Source of the DNA: Limnomonas spitsbergensis | Taxonomy: Eukaryota; Chlorophyta; Chlorophyceae; Chlamydomonadales | DNA: 64,000 nt | Assembly: GCA_037349105.1 (NCBI GenBank) | Contig: JAYJMM010000071.1 | Span: 1 to 64,000, forward strand | Direction of reading: 5' to 3' | Shown: positions 33,301 through 45,621 of the stretch, in pieces | Layout of the letters: each line of letters starts with the position of its first letter | Numbering within the stretch: position 1 is the stretch's first letter | Program-made: the position numbers and the translations under genes | The notes under the pieces: generated by a model | The model's input: only the letters and a program-made list of their open reading frames with translations | Database searches by the model: none | Told to the model about the DNA's origin: nothing

Positions 33301-36300
33301 ACTACAGCTCAGCCTGAGTACACTGAAGCTTAGCCTGAGTACACTAAAGCTCAGCCAGAGTACACTGAAGCTCAGCCAGAGTGCACTGAAGCTCAGCCTG
33401 AGTGCACTGAAGCTCAGCCTGAGTGCACTGAAGCTCAGCCTGAGTGCACTGAAGCTCAGCCTGAGTGCACTGAAGCTCAGCCTGAGTGCACTGAAGCTCG
33501 GCATGAGTGCACTGAAGCTCAGCCTGAGTGCACTGAAGCTCAGCCTGAGTGCACTGAAGCTCAGCCTGAGTGCACTGAAGCTCAGCCTGAGTGCACTGAA
33601 GCTCGGCCTGAGTGCACTGAAGCTCGGCCTGAGTACACTGAAGCTCAGCCTGAGTGCACTGAAGCTCAGCCTGAGTACACAGAAGCTCAGCCTGAGTGCA
33701 CTGAAGCTCAGCCTGAGTGCACTACAGCTCAGCCTGAGTACACTGAAGCTCAGCCTGAATGCACTGAAGCTCAGCCTGAGTACACTGAAGCTCGGCCTGA
33801 GTACACGGAAGCTCAGCCTGAGTGCACTGAAGCTCAGCCTGAGTGCACTGAAGCTCAGCCTGAGTGCACTGAAGCTCAGCCTGAGTGCACTGAAGCTCAG
33901 CCTGAGTGCACTACAGCTCAGCCTGAGTGCATTGAAGCTCAGCCTGAGTGCACTGAAGCTCGGCCTGAGTACACTGAAGCTCGGCCTGAGTGCACTGAAG
34001 CTCAGCCTGAGTGCACTACAGCTCAGCCTGAGTGCACTGAAGCTCAGCCTGAGTACACTGAAGCTCGGCCTGAGTACACTGAAGCTCGGCCTGAGTGCAC
34101 TGAAGCTCAGCCTGAGTACACTGAAGCTCAGCCTGAGTGCACTGAAGCTCAGCATGAGTGCACTGGAGCTCAGCCTGAGTGCACTGAGGCTAAGCCTGAG
34201 TGCACTGAAGCTTAGCCTGAGTGCACTAAAGCTCAGCCTGAGTGCACTGAAGCTCAGCCTGAGTGCACTGAGGCTAAGCCTGAGTGCACTGAAGCTTAGC
34301 CTGAGTGCACTGAAGCTCAGCCTGAGTGCACTGAAGCTCAGCCTGAATGCACTGAAGCTCAGCCTGAGTGCACTGAGGCTAAGCCTGAGTGCACTGAAGC
34401 TCAGCATGAGTGCACTGAAGCTCAGCCTGAGTGCACTGAAGCTCAGCCTGCGTGCACTGAAGCTCGGCCTGAGTGCACTGAAGCTCAGCCTGAGTGCACT
34501 GAAGCTCAGCCTGAGTGCACTGAAGCTCAGCCTGAGTGCACTGAAGCTCAGCCTGAGTGCACTGAAGCTCAGCCAGAGTGCAGCCTGAGTGCACTGAAGC
34601 TCAGCCTGAGTGCACTCAAGCTCAGCCTGAGTGCAGCCTGAGTGCACTGAAGCTCAGCTTGAGTGCACTTAAGCTCAGCCTGAGTGCACTGAAGGTCAGC
34701 CTGAGTGCACTGAGGTTAAGCCTGAGTGCACTGAAGCTCAGCCTGAGTGCACTGAAGCTCAGCCTGAGTGCACTACAGCTCAGCCTGAGTGCATTGAAGC
34801 TCAGCCTGAGTGCACTGAAGCTCGGCCTGAGTGCACTGAAGCTCAGCCTGAGTGCACTGAAGCTCAGCCTGAGTGCACTGAAGCTCGGCCTGAGTGCACT
34901 GAAGCTCGGCCTGAGTGCACTGAAGCTCAGCCTGAGTGCACTGAAGCTCAGCCTGAGTGCACTGAAGCTCAGCCCGAGTGCACTCAAGCTCGGCCTGAGT
35001 GCACTGAAGCTCGGCCTGAGTGCATTGAAGCTCGGCCTGAGTGCACAGAAGCTCGGCCTGAGTGCACTGAAGCTCAGCCTGAGTGCACTGAAGCTCAGCC
35101 TGAATGCACTGAAGCTCAGCCTGAGTGCACTGCGGCTAAGCCTGAGTGCACTGAAGCTCAGCCTTAGTGCACTGAAGCTCAGCCTGAGTGCACTGAAGCT
35201 CAGCCTGAGTGCACTGAAGCTCAGCCTGCGTGCACTGAGGCTAAGCCTGCGTGCACTGAAGCTCAGCCTGAGTGCACTGAAGCTCAGCCTGAGTGCACTG
35301 AAGCTCAGCCTGAGTGCACTGAAGCTCAGCCCGAGTGCACTGAAGCTCAGCCTGAGTGCACTGAAGCTCAGCCTGAGTGCACTGAAACTCGGCCTGAGTG
35401 CGCTGACACTTAGCCTCAGTGCACTGAAGCTAAGCCTGAGTGCACTGAAGCTCAGCCTGAGTGCACTTCAGCTCAGCCTGAGTGCACTGAAGCTCAGCCT
35501 GAGTGCACTGAAGCTCAGCCTGAGTGCACTGAAGCTCAGCCTGAGTGCACTGAAGCTCGGCCTGAGTGCACTGAGGCTCAGCCTGAGTGCACTGAAGGTC
35601 AGCCAGAGTGCACTGAAGCTCAGCCTGAGTGCACTGAAGCTCAGCCTGAGTACACTGAAGCTCAGCCTGAGTACACTGAAGCTTAGCCTGAGTGCACTAC
35701 AGCTTAGCCTGAGTGCACTACAGCTCAGCCTGAGTACACTGAAGCTTAGCCTGAGTACACTAAAGCTCAGCCAGAGTACACTGAAGCTCAGCCAGAGTGC
35801 ACTGAAGCTCAGCCTGAGTGCACTGAAGCTCAGCCTGAGTGCACTGAAGCTCAGCCTGAGTGCACTGAAGCTCAGCCTGAGTGCACTGAAGCTCAGCCTG
35901 AGTGCACTGAAGCTCGGCCTGAGTGCACTGAAGCTCAGCCTGAGTGCACTGAAGCTCAGCCTGAGTGCACTGAAGCTCAGCCTGAGTGCACTGAAGCTCA
36001 GCCTGAGTGCACTGAAGCTCAGCCTGAGTGCACTGAAGCTCGGCCTGAGTACACTGAAGCTCAGCCTGATTGCACTGAAGCTCAGCCTGAGTACACAGAA
36101 GCTCAGCCTGAGTTCACTGAAGCTCAGCCTGAGTGCACTACAGCTCAGCCTGAGTACACTGAAGCTCAGCCTGAATGCACTGAAGCTCAGCCTGAGTACA
36201 CTGAAGCTCGGCCTGAGTACACGGAAGCTCAGCCTGAGTGCTCTGAAGCTCAGCCTGAGTGCACTGAAGCTCAGCCTGAGTGCACTGAAGCTCAGCCTGA

Positions 36301-39300
36301 GTGCACTGTAGCTCAGCCTGAGTACACTCAAGCTCAGCCTGAGTGCACTGAAGCTAAGCCTGAGTGCACTGAAGCTCAGCCTGAGTACACTGAAGCTCGG
36401 CCTGAGTACACTGAAGCTCGGCCTGAGTGCACTGAAGCTCAGCCTGAGTGCACTACAGCTCAGCCCGAGTGCACTGAAGCTCAGCCTGAGTACACTGAAG
36501 CTCGGCCTGAGTACACTGAAGCTCGGCCTGAGTGCACTGAAGCTCAGCCTGAGTACACTGAAGCTCAGCCTGAGTGCACTGAAGCTCAGCATGAGTGCAC
36601 TGGAGCTCAGCCTGAGTGCACTGAGGCTAAGCCTGAGTGCACTGAAGCTTAGCCTGAGTGCACTGAAGCTCAGCCTGAGTGCACTGAAGCTCAGCCTGAG
36701 TGCACTGAGGCTAAGCCTGAGTGCACTCAAGCTTAGCCTGAGTGCACTGAAGCTCAGCCTGAGTGCACTGAAGCTCAGCCTGAATGCACTGAAGCTCAGC
36801 CTGAGTGCACTGAGGCTAAGCCTGAGTGCACTGAAGCTCAGCCTGAGTGCACTGAAGCTCAGCCTGAGTGCACTGAAGCTCAGCATGCGTGCACTGAAGC
36901 TCAGCCTGAGTGCACTGAAGCTCAGCCTGAGTGCACTGAAGCTCAGCCTGAGTGCACTGAAGCTCAGCCTGAGTGCACTGAAGCTCAGCCTGAGTGCACT
37001 GAAGCTCAGCCAGAGTGCAGCCTGAGTGCACTGAAGCTCAGCCTGAGTGCACTCAAGCTCAGCCTGAGTGCAGCCTGAGTGCACTGAAGCTCAGCTTGAG
37101 TGCACTGAAGCTCAGCCTGAGTGCTCTGAAGCTCAGCCTGAGTGCACTGAGGTTAAGCCTGAGTGCACTGAAGCTCAGCCTGAGTGCACTGAAGCTCAGC
37201 CTGAGTGCACTACAGCTCAGCCTGAGTGCATTGAAGCTCAGCCTGAGTGCACTGAAGCTCGGCCTGAGTGCACTGAAGCTCAGCCTGAGTGCACTGAAGC
37301 TCAGCATGAGTGCACTGAAGCTCGGCCTGAGTGCACTGAAGCTCGGCCTGAGTGCACTGAAGCTCAGCCTGAGTGCACTGAAGCTCAGCCTGAGTGCACT
37401 GAAGCTCAGCCCGAGTGCACTCAAGCTCGGCCTGAGTGCACTGAAGCTCGGCCTGAGTGCATTGAAGCTCGGCCTGAGTGCACAGAAGCTCGGCCTGAGT
37501 GCACTGAAGCTCAGCCTGAGTGCACTGAAGCTCAGCCTGAATGCACTGAAGCTCAGCCTGAGTGCACTGAGGCTAAGCCTGAGTGCACTGAAGCTCAGCC
37601 TTAGTGCACTGAAGCTCAGCCTAGGTGCACTGAAGCTCAGCCTGAGTGCACTGAAGCTCAGCCTGCGTGCACTGAGGCTAAGCCTGCGTGCACTGAAGCT
37701 CAGCCTGAGTGCACTGAAGCTCAGCCTGAGTGCACTGAAGCTCAGCCTGAGTGCACTGAAGCTCAGCCTGAGTGCACTGAAGCTCAGCCTGAGTGCACTG
37801 AAGCTCAGCCTGAGTGCACTGAAACTCGGCATGAGTGCGCTGACACTTAGCCTCAGTGCACTGAAGCTCAGCCTGAGTGCACTGAAGCTCAGCCTGAGTG
37901 CACTTCAGCTCAGCCTGAGTGCACTGAAGCTCAGCCTGAGTGCACTAAAGCTCAGCCTGAGTGCACTGAAGCTCAGCCTGAGTGCACTGAAGCTCGGCCT
38001 GAGTGCACTGAGGCTCAGCCTGAGTGCACTGAAGGTCAGCCAGAGTGCACTGAAGCTCAGCCTGAGTGCACTGAAGCTCAGCCTGAGTACACTGAAGCTC
38101 AGCCTGAGTACACTGAAGCTTAGCCTGAGTGCACTACAGCTTAGCCTGAGTGCACTACAGCTCAGCCTGAGTACACTGAAGCTTAGCCTGAGTACACTAA
38201 AGCTCAGCCAGAGTACACTGAAGCTCAGCCAGAGTGCACTGAAGCTCAGCCTGAGTGCACTGAAGCTCAGCCTGAGTGCACTGAAGCTCAGCCTGAGTGC
38301 ACTGAAGCTCAGCCTGAGTGCACTGAAGCTCAGCCTGAGTGCACTGAAGCTCGGCATGAGTGCACTGAAGCTCAGCCTGAGTGCACTGAAGCTCAGCCTG
38401 AGTGCACTGAAGCTCAGCCTGAGTGCACTGAAGCTCAGCCTGAGTGCACTGAAGCTCGGCCTGAGTGCACTGAAGCTCGGCCTGAGTACACTGAAGCTCA
38501 GCCTGAGTGCACTGAAGCTCAGCCTGAGTACACAGAAGCTCAGCCTGAGTGCACTGAAGCTCAGCCTGAGTGCACTACAGCTCAGCCTGAGTACACTGAA
38601 GCTCAGCCTGAATGCACTGAAGCTCAGCCTGAGTACACTGAAGCTCGGCCTGAGTACACGGAAGCTCAGCCTGAGTGCTCTGAAGCTCAGCCTGAGTGCA
38701 CTGAAGCTCAGCCTGAGTGCACTGAAGCTCAGCCTGAGTGCACTGAAGCTCGGCCTGAGTGCACTGAAGCTCGGCCTGAGTGCACTGAAGCTCGGCCTGA
38801 GTGCACTGAGGCTCAGCCTGAGTGCACTGAAGGTCAGTCAGAGTGCACTGAAGCTCGGCCTGAGTGCACTGAAGCTCAGCCTGAGTACACTGAAGCTCAG
38901 CCTGAGTACACTGAAGCTTAGCCTGAGTGCACTACAGCTCAGCCTGAGTGCACTACAGCTCAGCCTGAGTACACTAAAGCTCAGCCAGAGTACACTGAAG
39001 CTCAGCCAGAGTGCACTGAAGCTCAGCCTGAGTGCACTGAAGCTCAGCCTGAGTGCACTGAAGCTCAGCCTGAGTGCACTGAAGCTCAGCCTGAGTGCAC
39101 TGAAGCTCAGCCTGAGTGCACTGAAGCTCAGCCTGAGTGCACTGAAGCTCAGCCTGAGTGCACTGAAGCTCGGCCTGAGTGCACTGAAGCTCAGCCTGAG
39201 TGCACTGAAGCTCAGCCTGAGTGCACTGAAGCTCAGCCTGAGTGCACTGAAGCTCAGCCTGAGTGCACTGAAGCTCAGCCTGAGTACACTGAAGCTCGGC

Positions 39301-42300
39301 CTGAGTGCACTGAAGCTCAGCCTGAGTGCACTGAAGCTCAGCCTGAGTACACTGAAGCTCAGCCTGAGTGCACTGAAGCTCAGCCTGAGTGCACTACAGC
39401 TCAGCCTGAGTACACTGAAGCTCAGCCTGAATGCACTGAAGCTCAGCCTGAGTACACTGAAGCTCGGCCTGAGTACACGGAAGCTCGGCCTGAGTGCACT
39501 GAAGCTCAGCCTGAGTGCTTTGAAGCTCAGCCTGAGTACACTCAAGCTCAGCCTGAGTGCACTGAAGCTCAGCCTGAGTGCACTGAAGCTCAGCCTGAGT
39601 ACACTGAAGCTCGGCCTGAGTACACTGAAGCTCGGCCTGAGTGCACTGAAGCTCAGCCTGAGTGCACTACAGCTCAGCCTGAGTGCACTGAAGCTCAGCC
39701 CGAGTGCACTAAAGCTCAGCCTGAGTGCACTGAAGCTCAGCCTGAGTACACTGAAGCTCGGCCTGAGTACACTGAACCTCGGCCTGAGTGCACTGAAGCT
39801 CAGCCAGAGTGCAGCCTGAGTGCACTGAAGCTCAGCCTGAGTGCACTCAAGCTCAGCCTGAGTGCAGCCTGAGTGCACTGAAGCTCGGCCTGAGTGCACT
39901 GAAGCTCGGCCTGAGTGCACTGAAGCTCAGCCTGAGTGCACTGAAGCTAAGCCTGAGTGCACTGAAGCTCAGCCTGAGTGCACTGAAGCTCAGCCTGAGT
40001 GCACTGAAGCTCAGCCTGAGTGCACTGAAGCTCAGCCTGAGTGCACTGAAGCTCGGCCTGAGTGCACTGAAGCTCAGCCTGAGTGCACTGAAGCTCAGCC
40101 TGAGTACACTGAAGCTCGGCCTGAGTGCACTGAAGCTCAGCCCGAGTGCACTGAAGCTAAGCCTGAGTGCACTGAAGCTCAGCCTGAGTGCACTGAAGCT
40201 CAGCCTGAGTGCACTGAGGCTAAACCTGAGTGCACTGAAGCTCAGCCTGAGTGCACTGAAGCTCAGCCTGAGTGCACTGAAGCTCACCTTGAGTGCACTG
40301 AAGCTCAGCCTGAGTGCACTGAAGGTCAGCCTGAGTGCACTGAGGTTAAGCCTGAGTGCACTGAAGCTCAGCCTGAGTACACTGAAGCTCAGCCTGAGTG
40401 CACTACAGCTCAGCCTGAGTGCATTGAAGCTCAGCCTGAGGGCACTGAAGCTCGGCCTGAGTGCACTGAAGCTCATCCTGAGTGCGCTGAAGCTCAGCCT
40501 GAATGCACTGAAGCTCAGCCTGAGTGCACTGAGGCTAAGCCTGAGTGCACTGAAGCTCAGCCTGAGTGCACTGAAGCTCAGCCTGAGTGCACTGAAGCTC
40601 AGCCTGAGTGCACTGAAGCTCAGCCTGCGTGCACTGAGGCTAAGCCTGAGTGCACTGAAGCTCAGCCTGAGTGCACTGAAGCTCAGCCTGAGTGCACTGA
40701 AGCTCAGCCTGAGTGCACTGAAGCTCAGCCTGAGTGCACAGAAGCTCAGCCTGAGTGCAGCCTGAGTGCACTGAAGCTCGGCCTGAGTGCACTGAGGCTA
40801 AGCTTGAGTGCACTGAAGCTAAGCCTGAGTGCACTGAAGCTCAGCATGAGTGCACTGAAGCTTAGCCTGAGTGCACTGAAGCTCAGCCTGAGTGCAGCAT
40901 GAGTGCACTGAAGCTCAGCCTGAGTGCACTCAAGCTCAGCCTGAGTGCAGCCTGAGTGCACTGAAGCTCGTCCTGAGTGCACTGAGGCTAAGCCTGAGTG
41001 CACTGAAGCTAAGCCTGAGTGCACTGAAGCTCAGCCTGAGTGCACTGAAGCTCAGCCTGAGTGCACTGAAGCTCAGCCTGAGTGCACTGAAGCTCAGCCT
41101 GAGTGCACTGAGGCTAAGCCTGAGTGCACTGAAGCTCAGCCTGAGTGCACTGAAGCTCAGCCTGAGTGCACTGAAGCTCAGCCTGAGTGCACTGAGGCTA
41201 AACCTGAGTGCACTGAAGCTCAGCCTGAGTGCACTGAAGCTCAGCCTGAGTGCACTGAAGCTCAGCTTGAGTGCACTGAAGCTCAGCCTGAGTGCACTGA
41301 AGCTCAGCCTGAGTGCACTGAGGTTAAGCCTGAGTGCACTGAAGCTCAGCCTGAGTGCACTGAAGCTCAGCCTGAGTGCACTACAGCTCAGCCTGAGTGC
41401 ATTGAAGCTCGGCCTGAATGCACTGAAGCTCGGCCTGAGTGCACTGAAGCTCAGCCTGAGTGCACAGAAGCTCGGCCTGAGTGCACTGAAGCTCGGCCTG
41501 AGTGCATTGAAGCTCGGCCTGAGTGCACTGAAGCTCAGCCTGAGTGCACTGAAGCTCAGCCTGAGTGCACTGAAGCTCGGCCTGAGTGCCCTGAAGCTCG
41601 GCCTGAGTGCACTGAAGCTCAGCCTGAGTGCACTGAAGCTCGGCCTGAGTGCACTGAAGCTCAGCCTGAGTGCACTGAAGCTCAGCCTGAGTGCACTGAA
41701 GCTCAGCCAGAGTACACTGAAGCTCAGCCTGAGTGCACTGAAGCTCAGCCTGAGTGCACTGAAGCTCGGCCTGAGTGCACTGAAGCTCGGCCTGAGTGCA
41801 CTGAAGCTCGGCCTGAGTGCCCTGAAGCTCGGCCTGAGTGCACTGAAGCTCAGCCTGAGTGCACTGAAGCTCGGCCTGAGTGCACTGAAGCTCAGCCTGA
41901 GTGCACTGAAGCTCGGCCTGGGTGCACTGAAGCTCAGCCTGAGTGCACTGAAGCTCAGCCTGAGTACACTGAAGCTCAGCCTGAGTGCACTGAAGCTCAG
42001 CCTGAGTGCACAGAAGCTTAGCCTGAGTGCACTGAAGCTCAGCCTGAGTGCAGTCAAGCTCAGCCTGAGTGAAGCCTGAGTGCACTGAAGCTCAGCCTGA
42101 GTGCACTACAGCTCAGCCTGAGTGCATTGAAGCTCGGCCTGAGTGCACTGAAGCTCAGCCTGAGTGCACTGAAGCTCAGCCAGAGTGCACTGAAGCTCAG
42201 CCTGAGTGCACTGAGGCTCAGCCTGAGTGCACTGAGGCTAAGCCTGAGTCCATTGAAGCTCAGCCTGAGTGCACTGAAGCTCGGCCTGAGTGCACTGAGG

Positions 42301-44982
42301 CTCAGCCTGAGTGCACTGAAGGTCAGCATGAGTGCACTGAAGCTCGGCCTGAGTGCACTGAAGCTCGGCCTGAGTGCACTGAAGCTCAGCCAGAGTGCAC
42401 TGAAGCTCAGCCAGAGTGCACTGAAGCTCAGCCTGAGTACACTGAAGCTCAGCCTGAGTGCACTGAAGCTCAGCCTGAGAGCACTGAAGCTCAGCCTAAG
42501 TGCACTGAAACTCGGCCTGAGTGCGCTGACACTTAGCCTCAGTGCACTAAAGCTCAGCCTGAGTGCTCTGAAGCTCAGCCTGAGTGCACTACAGCTCAGC
42601 CTGAGTGCACTGAAGCTCAGCCTGAGTGCACTAAAGCTCAGCCTGAGTGCACTGAAGCTCGGCCTGAGTGCACAGAGGCTCAGCCTGAGTGCACCGAAGG
42701 TCAGCCAGAGTGCAGCCAAGCTCAGCCTGAGTGCACTAAAGCTCAGCCTGAGTGCACTGAAGCTCGGCCTGAGTGCACTGAAGCTCAGCCTGAGTGCACT
42801 GAACCTCAGCCTGAGTGCAGTCAAGCTCAGCCTGAGTGCACTGAAGCTTAGCATGAGTGCACTGAATCTCAGCCAGAGTGCAGCCTGAGTGCAGCCTGGG
42901 TGCACTGAAGCTCGGCCTGAGTGCACTGGATCTCAGCCTGAGTGCACTGAAGCTCAGCCTGAGTGCACTGAAGCTCAGCCTGAGTGCACTACAGCTCAGC
43001 CTGAATGCATTGAAGCTCAGCCTGAGTGCACTTAAGCTCGGCCTGAGTGCACTGAAGCTCAGCCTGAGTGCACTGAAACTCAGCCTAAGTGCACTGAGGC
43101 TAAGCCTGAGTGCACTGAAGCTCAGCCTGAGTGCACTGAAGCTCAGCCTGAGAGCACTACAGCTCAGCCTGAATGCATTGAAGCTCAGCCTGAGTGCACT
43201 GAAGCTCGGCCTGAGTGCACTGAAGCTCAGCCTGAGTGCACTGAAGCTCGGCCTGAGTGCACTGAAGCTCGGCCTGGGTGCACTGAAGCTCAGCATGAGT
43301 GCACTGAAGCTCAGCCTGAGTGCACTAAAGCTCAGCCTGAGTGCACTGAAGCTCAGCCTGAGTGCACTACAACTCAGCCTGAGTACACTGAAGCTCAGCC
43401 TGAATGCACTGAAGCTCAGCCTGAGTACACTGAAGCTCGGCCTGAGTACACGGAAGCTCGGCCTGAGTGCACTGAAGCTCAGCCTGAGTGCTCTGAAGCT
43501 CAGCTTGAGTGCACTGAAGCTCAGCCTGAGTGCACTGAAGCTCAGCCTGAGTGCACTAAAGCTCAGCCTGAGTGCACTGAAGCTCGGCCTGAGTGCACTG
43601 AAGCTCGGCATGAGTGCACTGAGGCTCAGCCTGAGTGCACTGAAGGTCAGCCAGAGTGCACTGAAGCTCGGCCTGAGTGCACTGAAGCTTAGCCTGAGTA
43701 CACAGAAGCTCAGCCTGAGTACACTGAAGCTTAGCCTGAGTGCACTACAGCTCAGCCTGAGTGCACTACAGCTCAGCCTGAGTACACTGAAGCTTAGCCT
43801 GAGTATACTAAAGCTCAGCCAGAGTACACTGAAGCTCAGCCAGAGTGCACTGAAGCTCAGCCTGAGTGCACTGAAGCTCAGCCTGAGTGCACTGAAGCTC
43901 AGCCTGAGTGCACTGAAGCTCAGCCTGAGTGCACTGAAGCTCAGCTTGAGTGCACTGAAGCTCAGCCTGAGTGCACTGAAGCTCAGCCTGAGTGCACTGA
44001 AGCTCGGCCTGAGTGCACTGAAGCTCAGCCTGAGTGCACTGAAGCTCAGCCTGAGTGCACTGAAGCTCAGCCTGAGTGCACTGAAGCTCGGCCTGAGTAC
44101 ACTGAAGCTCGGCCTGAGTGCACTGAAGCTCAGCCTGAGTGCACTACAGCTCAGCCTGAGTGCACTACAGCTCAGCCTGAGTGCACTGAAGCTCAGCCCG
44201 AGTGCACTGAAGCTCAGCCTGAGTGCACTGAAGCTCAGCCTGAGTACACTGAAGCTCGGCCTGAGTGCACTGAAGCTCGGCCTGAGTGCACTGAAGCTCA
44301 GCCTGAGTGCAGCCTGAGTGCACTGAAGCTCAGCCTGAGTGCACTACAGCTCAGCCTGAGTGCACTGAAGCTCAGCCTGAGTGCACTGAAGCTCAGCCTG
44401 AGTGCACTGAAGCTCAGCCTGAGTGCATTGAAGCTCAGCCTGAGTGCACTGAGGCTAAGCCTGAGTGCACTGAAGCTCAGCCTGAGTGCACTGAAGCTCG
44501 GCCTGAGTGCACTGAGGCTCAGCCTGAGTGCACTGAAGGTCAGCATGAGTGCACTGAAGCTCGGCCTGAGTGCACTGAAGCTCGGCCTGAGTGCACTGAA
44601 GCTCAGCCTGAGTGCACTGAAGCTCAGCCAGAGTGCACTGGAGCTCAGCCTGAGTGCACTGAAGCTCAGCCTGAGTGCACTGAAGCTCAGCCTGAGAGCA
44701 CTGAAGCTCAGCCTAAGTGCACTGAAACTCGGCCTGAGTGCGCTGACACTTAGCCTCAGTGCACTAAAGCTCAGCCTGAGTGCACTGAAGCTCAGCCTGA
44801 GTGCACTACAGCTCAGCCTGAGTGCACTACAGCTCAGCCTGAGTGCACTAAAGCTCAGCCTGAGTGCACTGAAGCTCGGCCTGAGTGCACTGAAGCTCAG
44901 CCTGAGTGCACTGAAGCTCAGCCTGAGTACACTGAAGCTCAGCTTGAGTGCACTGAAGCTCAGCCTGAGTGCACTGAAGCTC
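27326..44982. repeat. 21-bp satellite array, about 840 copies
   Basis: The unit is CTGAGTGCAC plus TGAAGCTCAGC. Each unit contains the 8-bp palindrome AGTGCACT, and neighbouring units form the dyad CTCAG-C-CTGAG. Variation is mostly single bases (GTGCAC to GTACAC, CTCAGC to CTCGGC, GAAG to GAGG or ACAG). Occasional 13-bp partial units (AGTGCAGCCTGAG) serve as phase markers at 29727, 32163, 34579, 37016 and 39810. Since 21 is divisible by 3 and the unit is almost free of stops on both strands, frames of up to 934 codons appear, but these are repeat artefacts. Confidence 0.97.
29726..39808. repeat. 4.85-kb higher-order repeat within the 21-bp satellite
   Basis: The block starting at 29726 is repeated from 34578, and the block starting at 32162 is repeated from 37015, a shift of 4,852-4,853 bp. 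Frames of identical length and sequence (577 codons) occur at 29726-31459 and 34578-36311. The one-base difference in period matches a single missing C near 31651. Half-units of about 2.43 kb are similar but not identical, so the structure is a dimer of dimers, ending in a longer variant unit after 37015. Confidence 0.85.
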
Positions 44983-45621
44983 TCCGGCCAGAGGCCTCAT
45001 GCAACATGACTGATCACATATGGAATCTCTGCCTGGAGGCCAAGAGGGGCAGGTGGGGCTTTAGGGAGGTTAGGCATGCTACTTTTGCATGTTGTGTTAT
45101 GTAGTCTGCAGTGGCGACGGGGGGTCCTTATGTGGTCAATCCAACCCCATCCTTTGTCAGCCTTTTTGGCCTGCCCTGTTGCATGCCGCCCTTGCTCTTG
45201 CCACAATGCCATCTTCGGCGCCCCGCGAGCTGAAGGGCCAAATCCGGCAGGAAGGGTGCGCACAGTGCATGTCCCTCGGCTCATGTAGTGGGCTTTGCGC
45301 TGGTCTAGCTTGTTTGGAGTGGCAAGGTGTGGGGGGAGCAGTGCCCCAGGCCAGGATCGAACATGGGTTGCTTGAGTGGGGAAACACATGGTGGGGCAAC
45401 GCACTTGTCGCCAAGCTTGGCCGCATTCCTCATCCTTGTCCATCCCTTCAGGGCAGGCCATGCCCCAACACCTGATGTCTTCCCATTGTCTCTGCCTCCA
45501 AAAGCGTTATCACCCACTCAGTAGAATCTTTCATTTTCCTCCCTTGCCTCCCCCCCGTTGCCATATGTCACACCTTATACCATGCCATCTGGCATGTCAC
45601 ATCTTCTCATGGGCCTCGCAA
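44983..45621. other. Spacer between satellite and kinase-like gene
   Basis: No exon is firmly supported. A frame starting ATGCCATCTTCGGCGCC near 45205 could be a 5' exon of the downstream gene, but no matching splice pair was found. A box-B-like GTTCGATCC lies on the minus strand near 45360 without a convincing box A. Confidence 0.4.

Noticed and set aside
27321..44753. Very long frames (up to 934 codons) of LSALKLS, LSFSALR or ECTEAQP heptads across the 21-bp satellite
   Set aside because: The unit length is a multiple of three and is nearly stop-free on both strands, so long frames arise in several registers at once. Base changes alter residues freely (Ser to Gly, Ala to Thr), with no sign of protein-level constraint.
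45335..45370. Box-B-like sequence GTTCGATCC on the minus strand as a tRNA or SINE
   Set aside because: No box A at suitable distance and no cloverleaf pairing.
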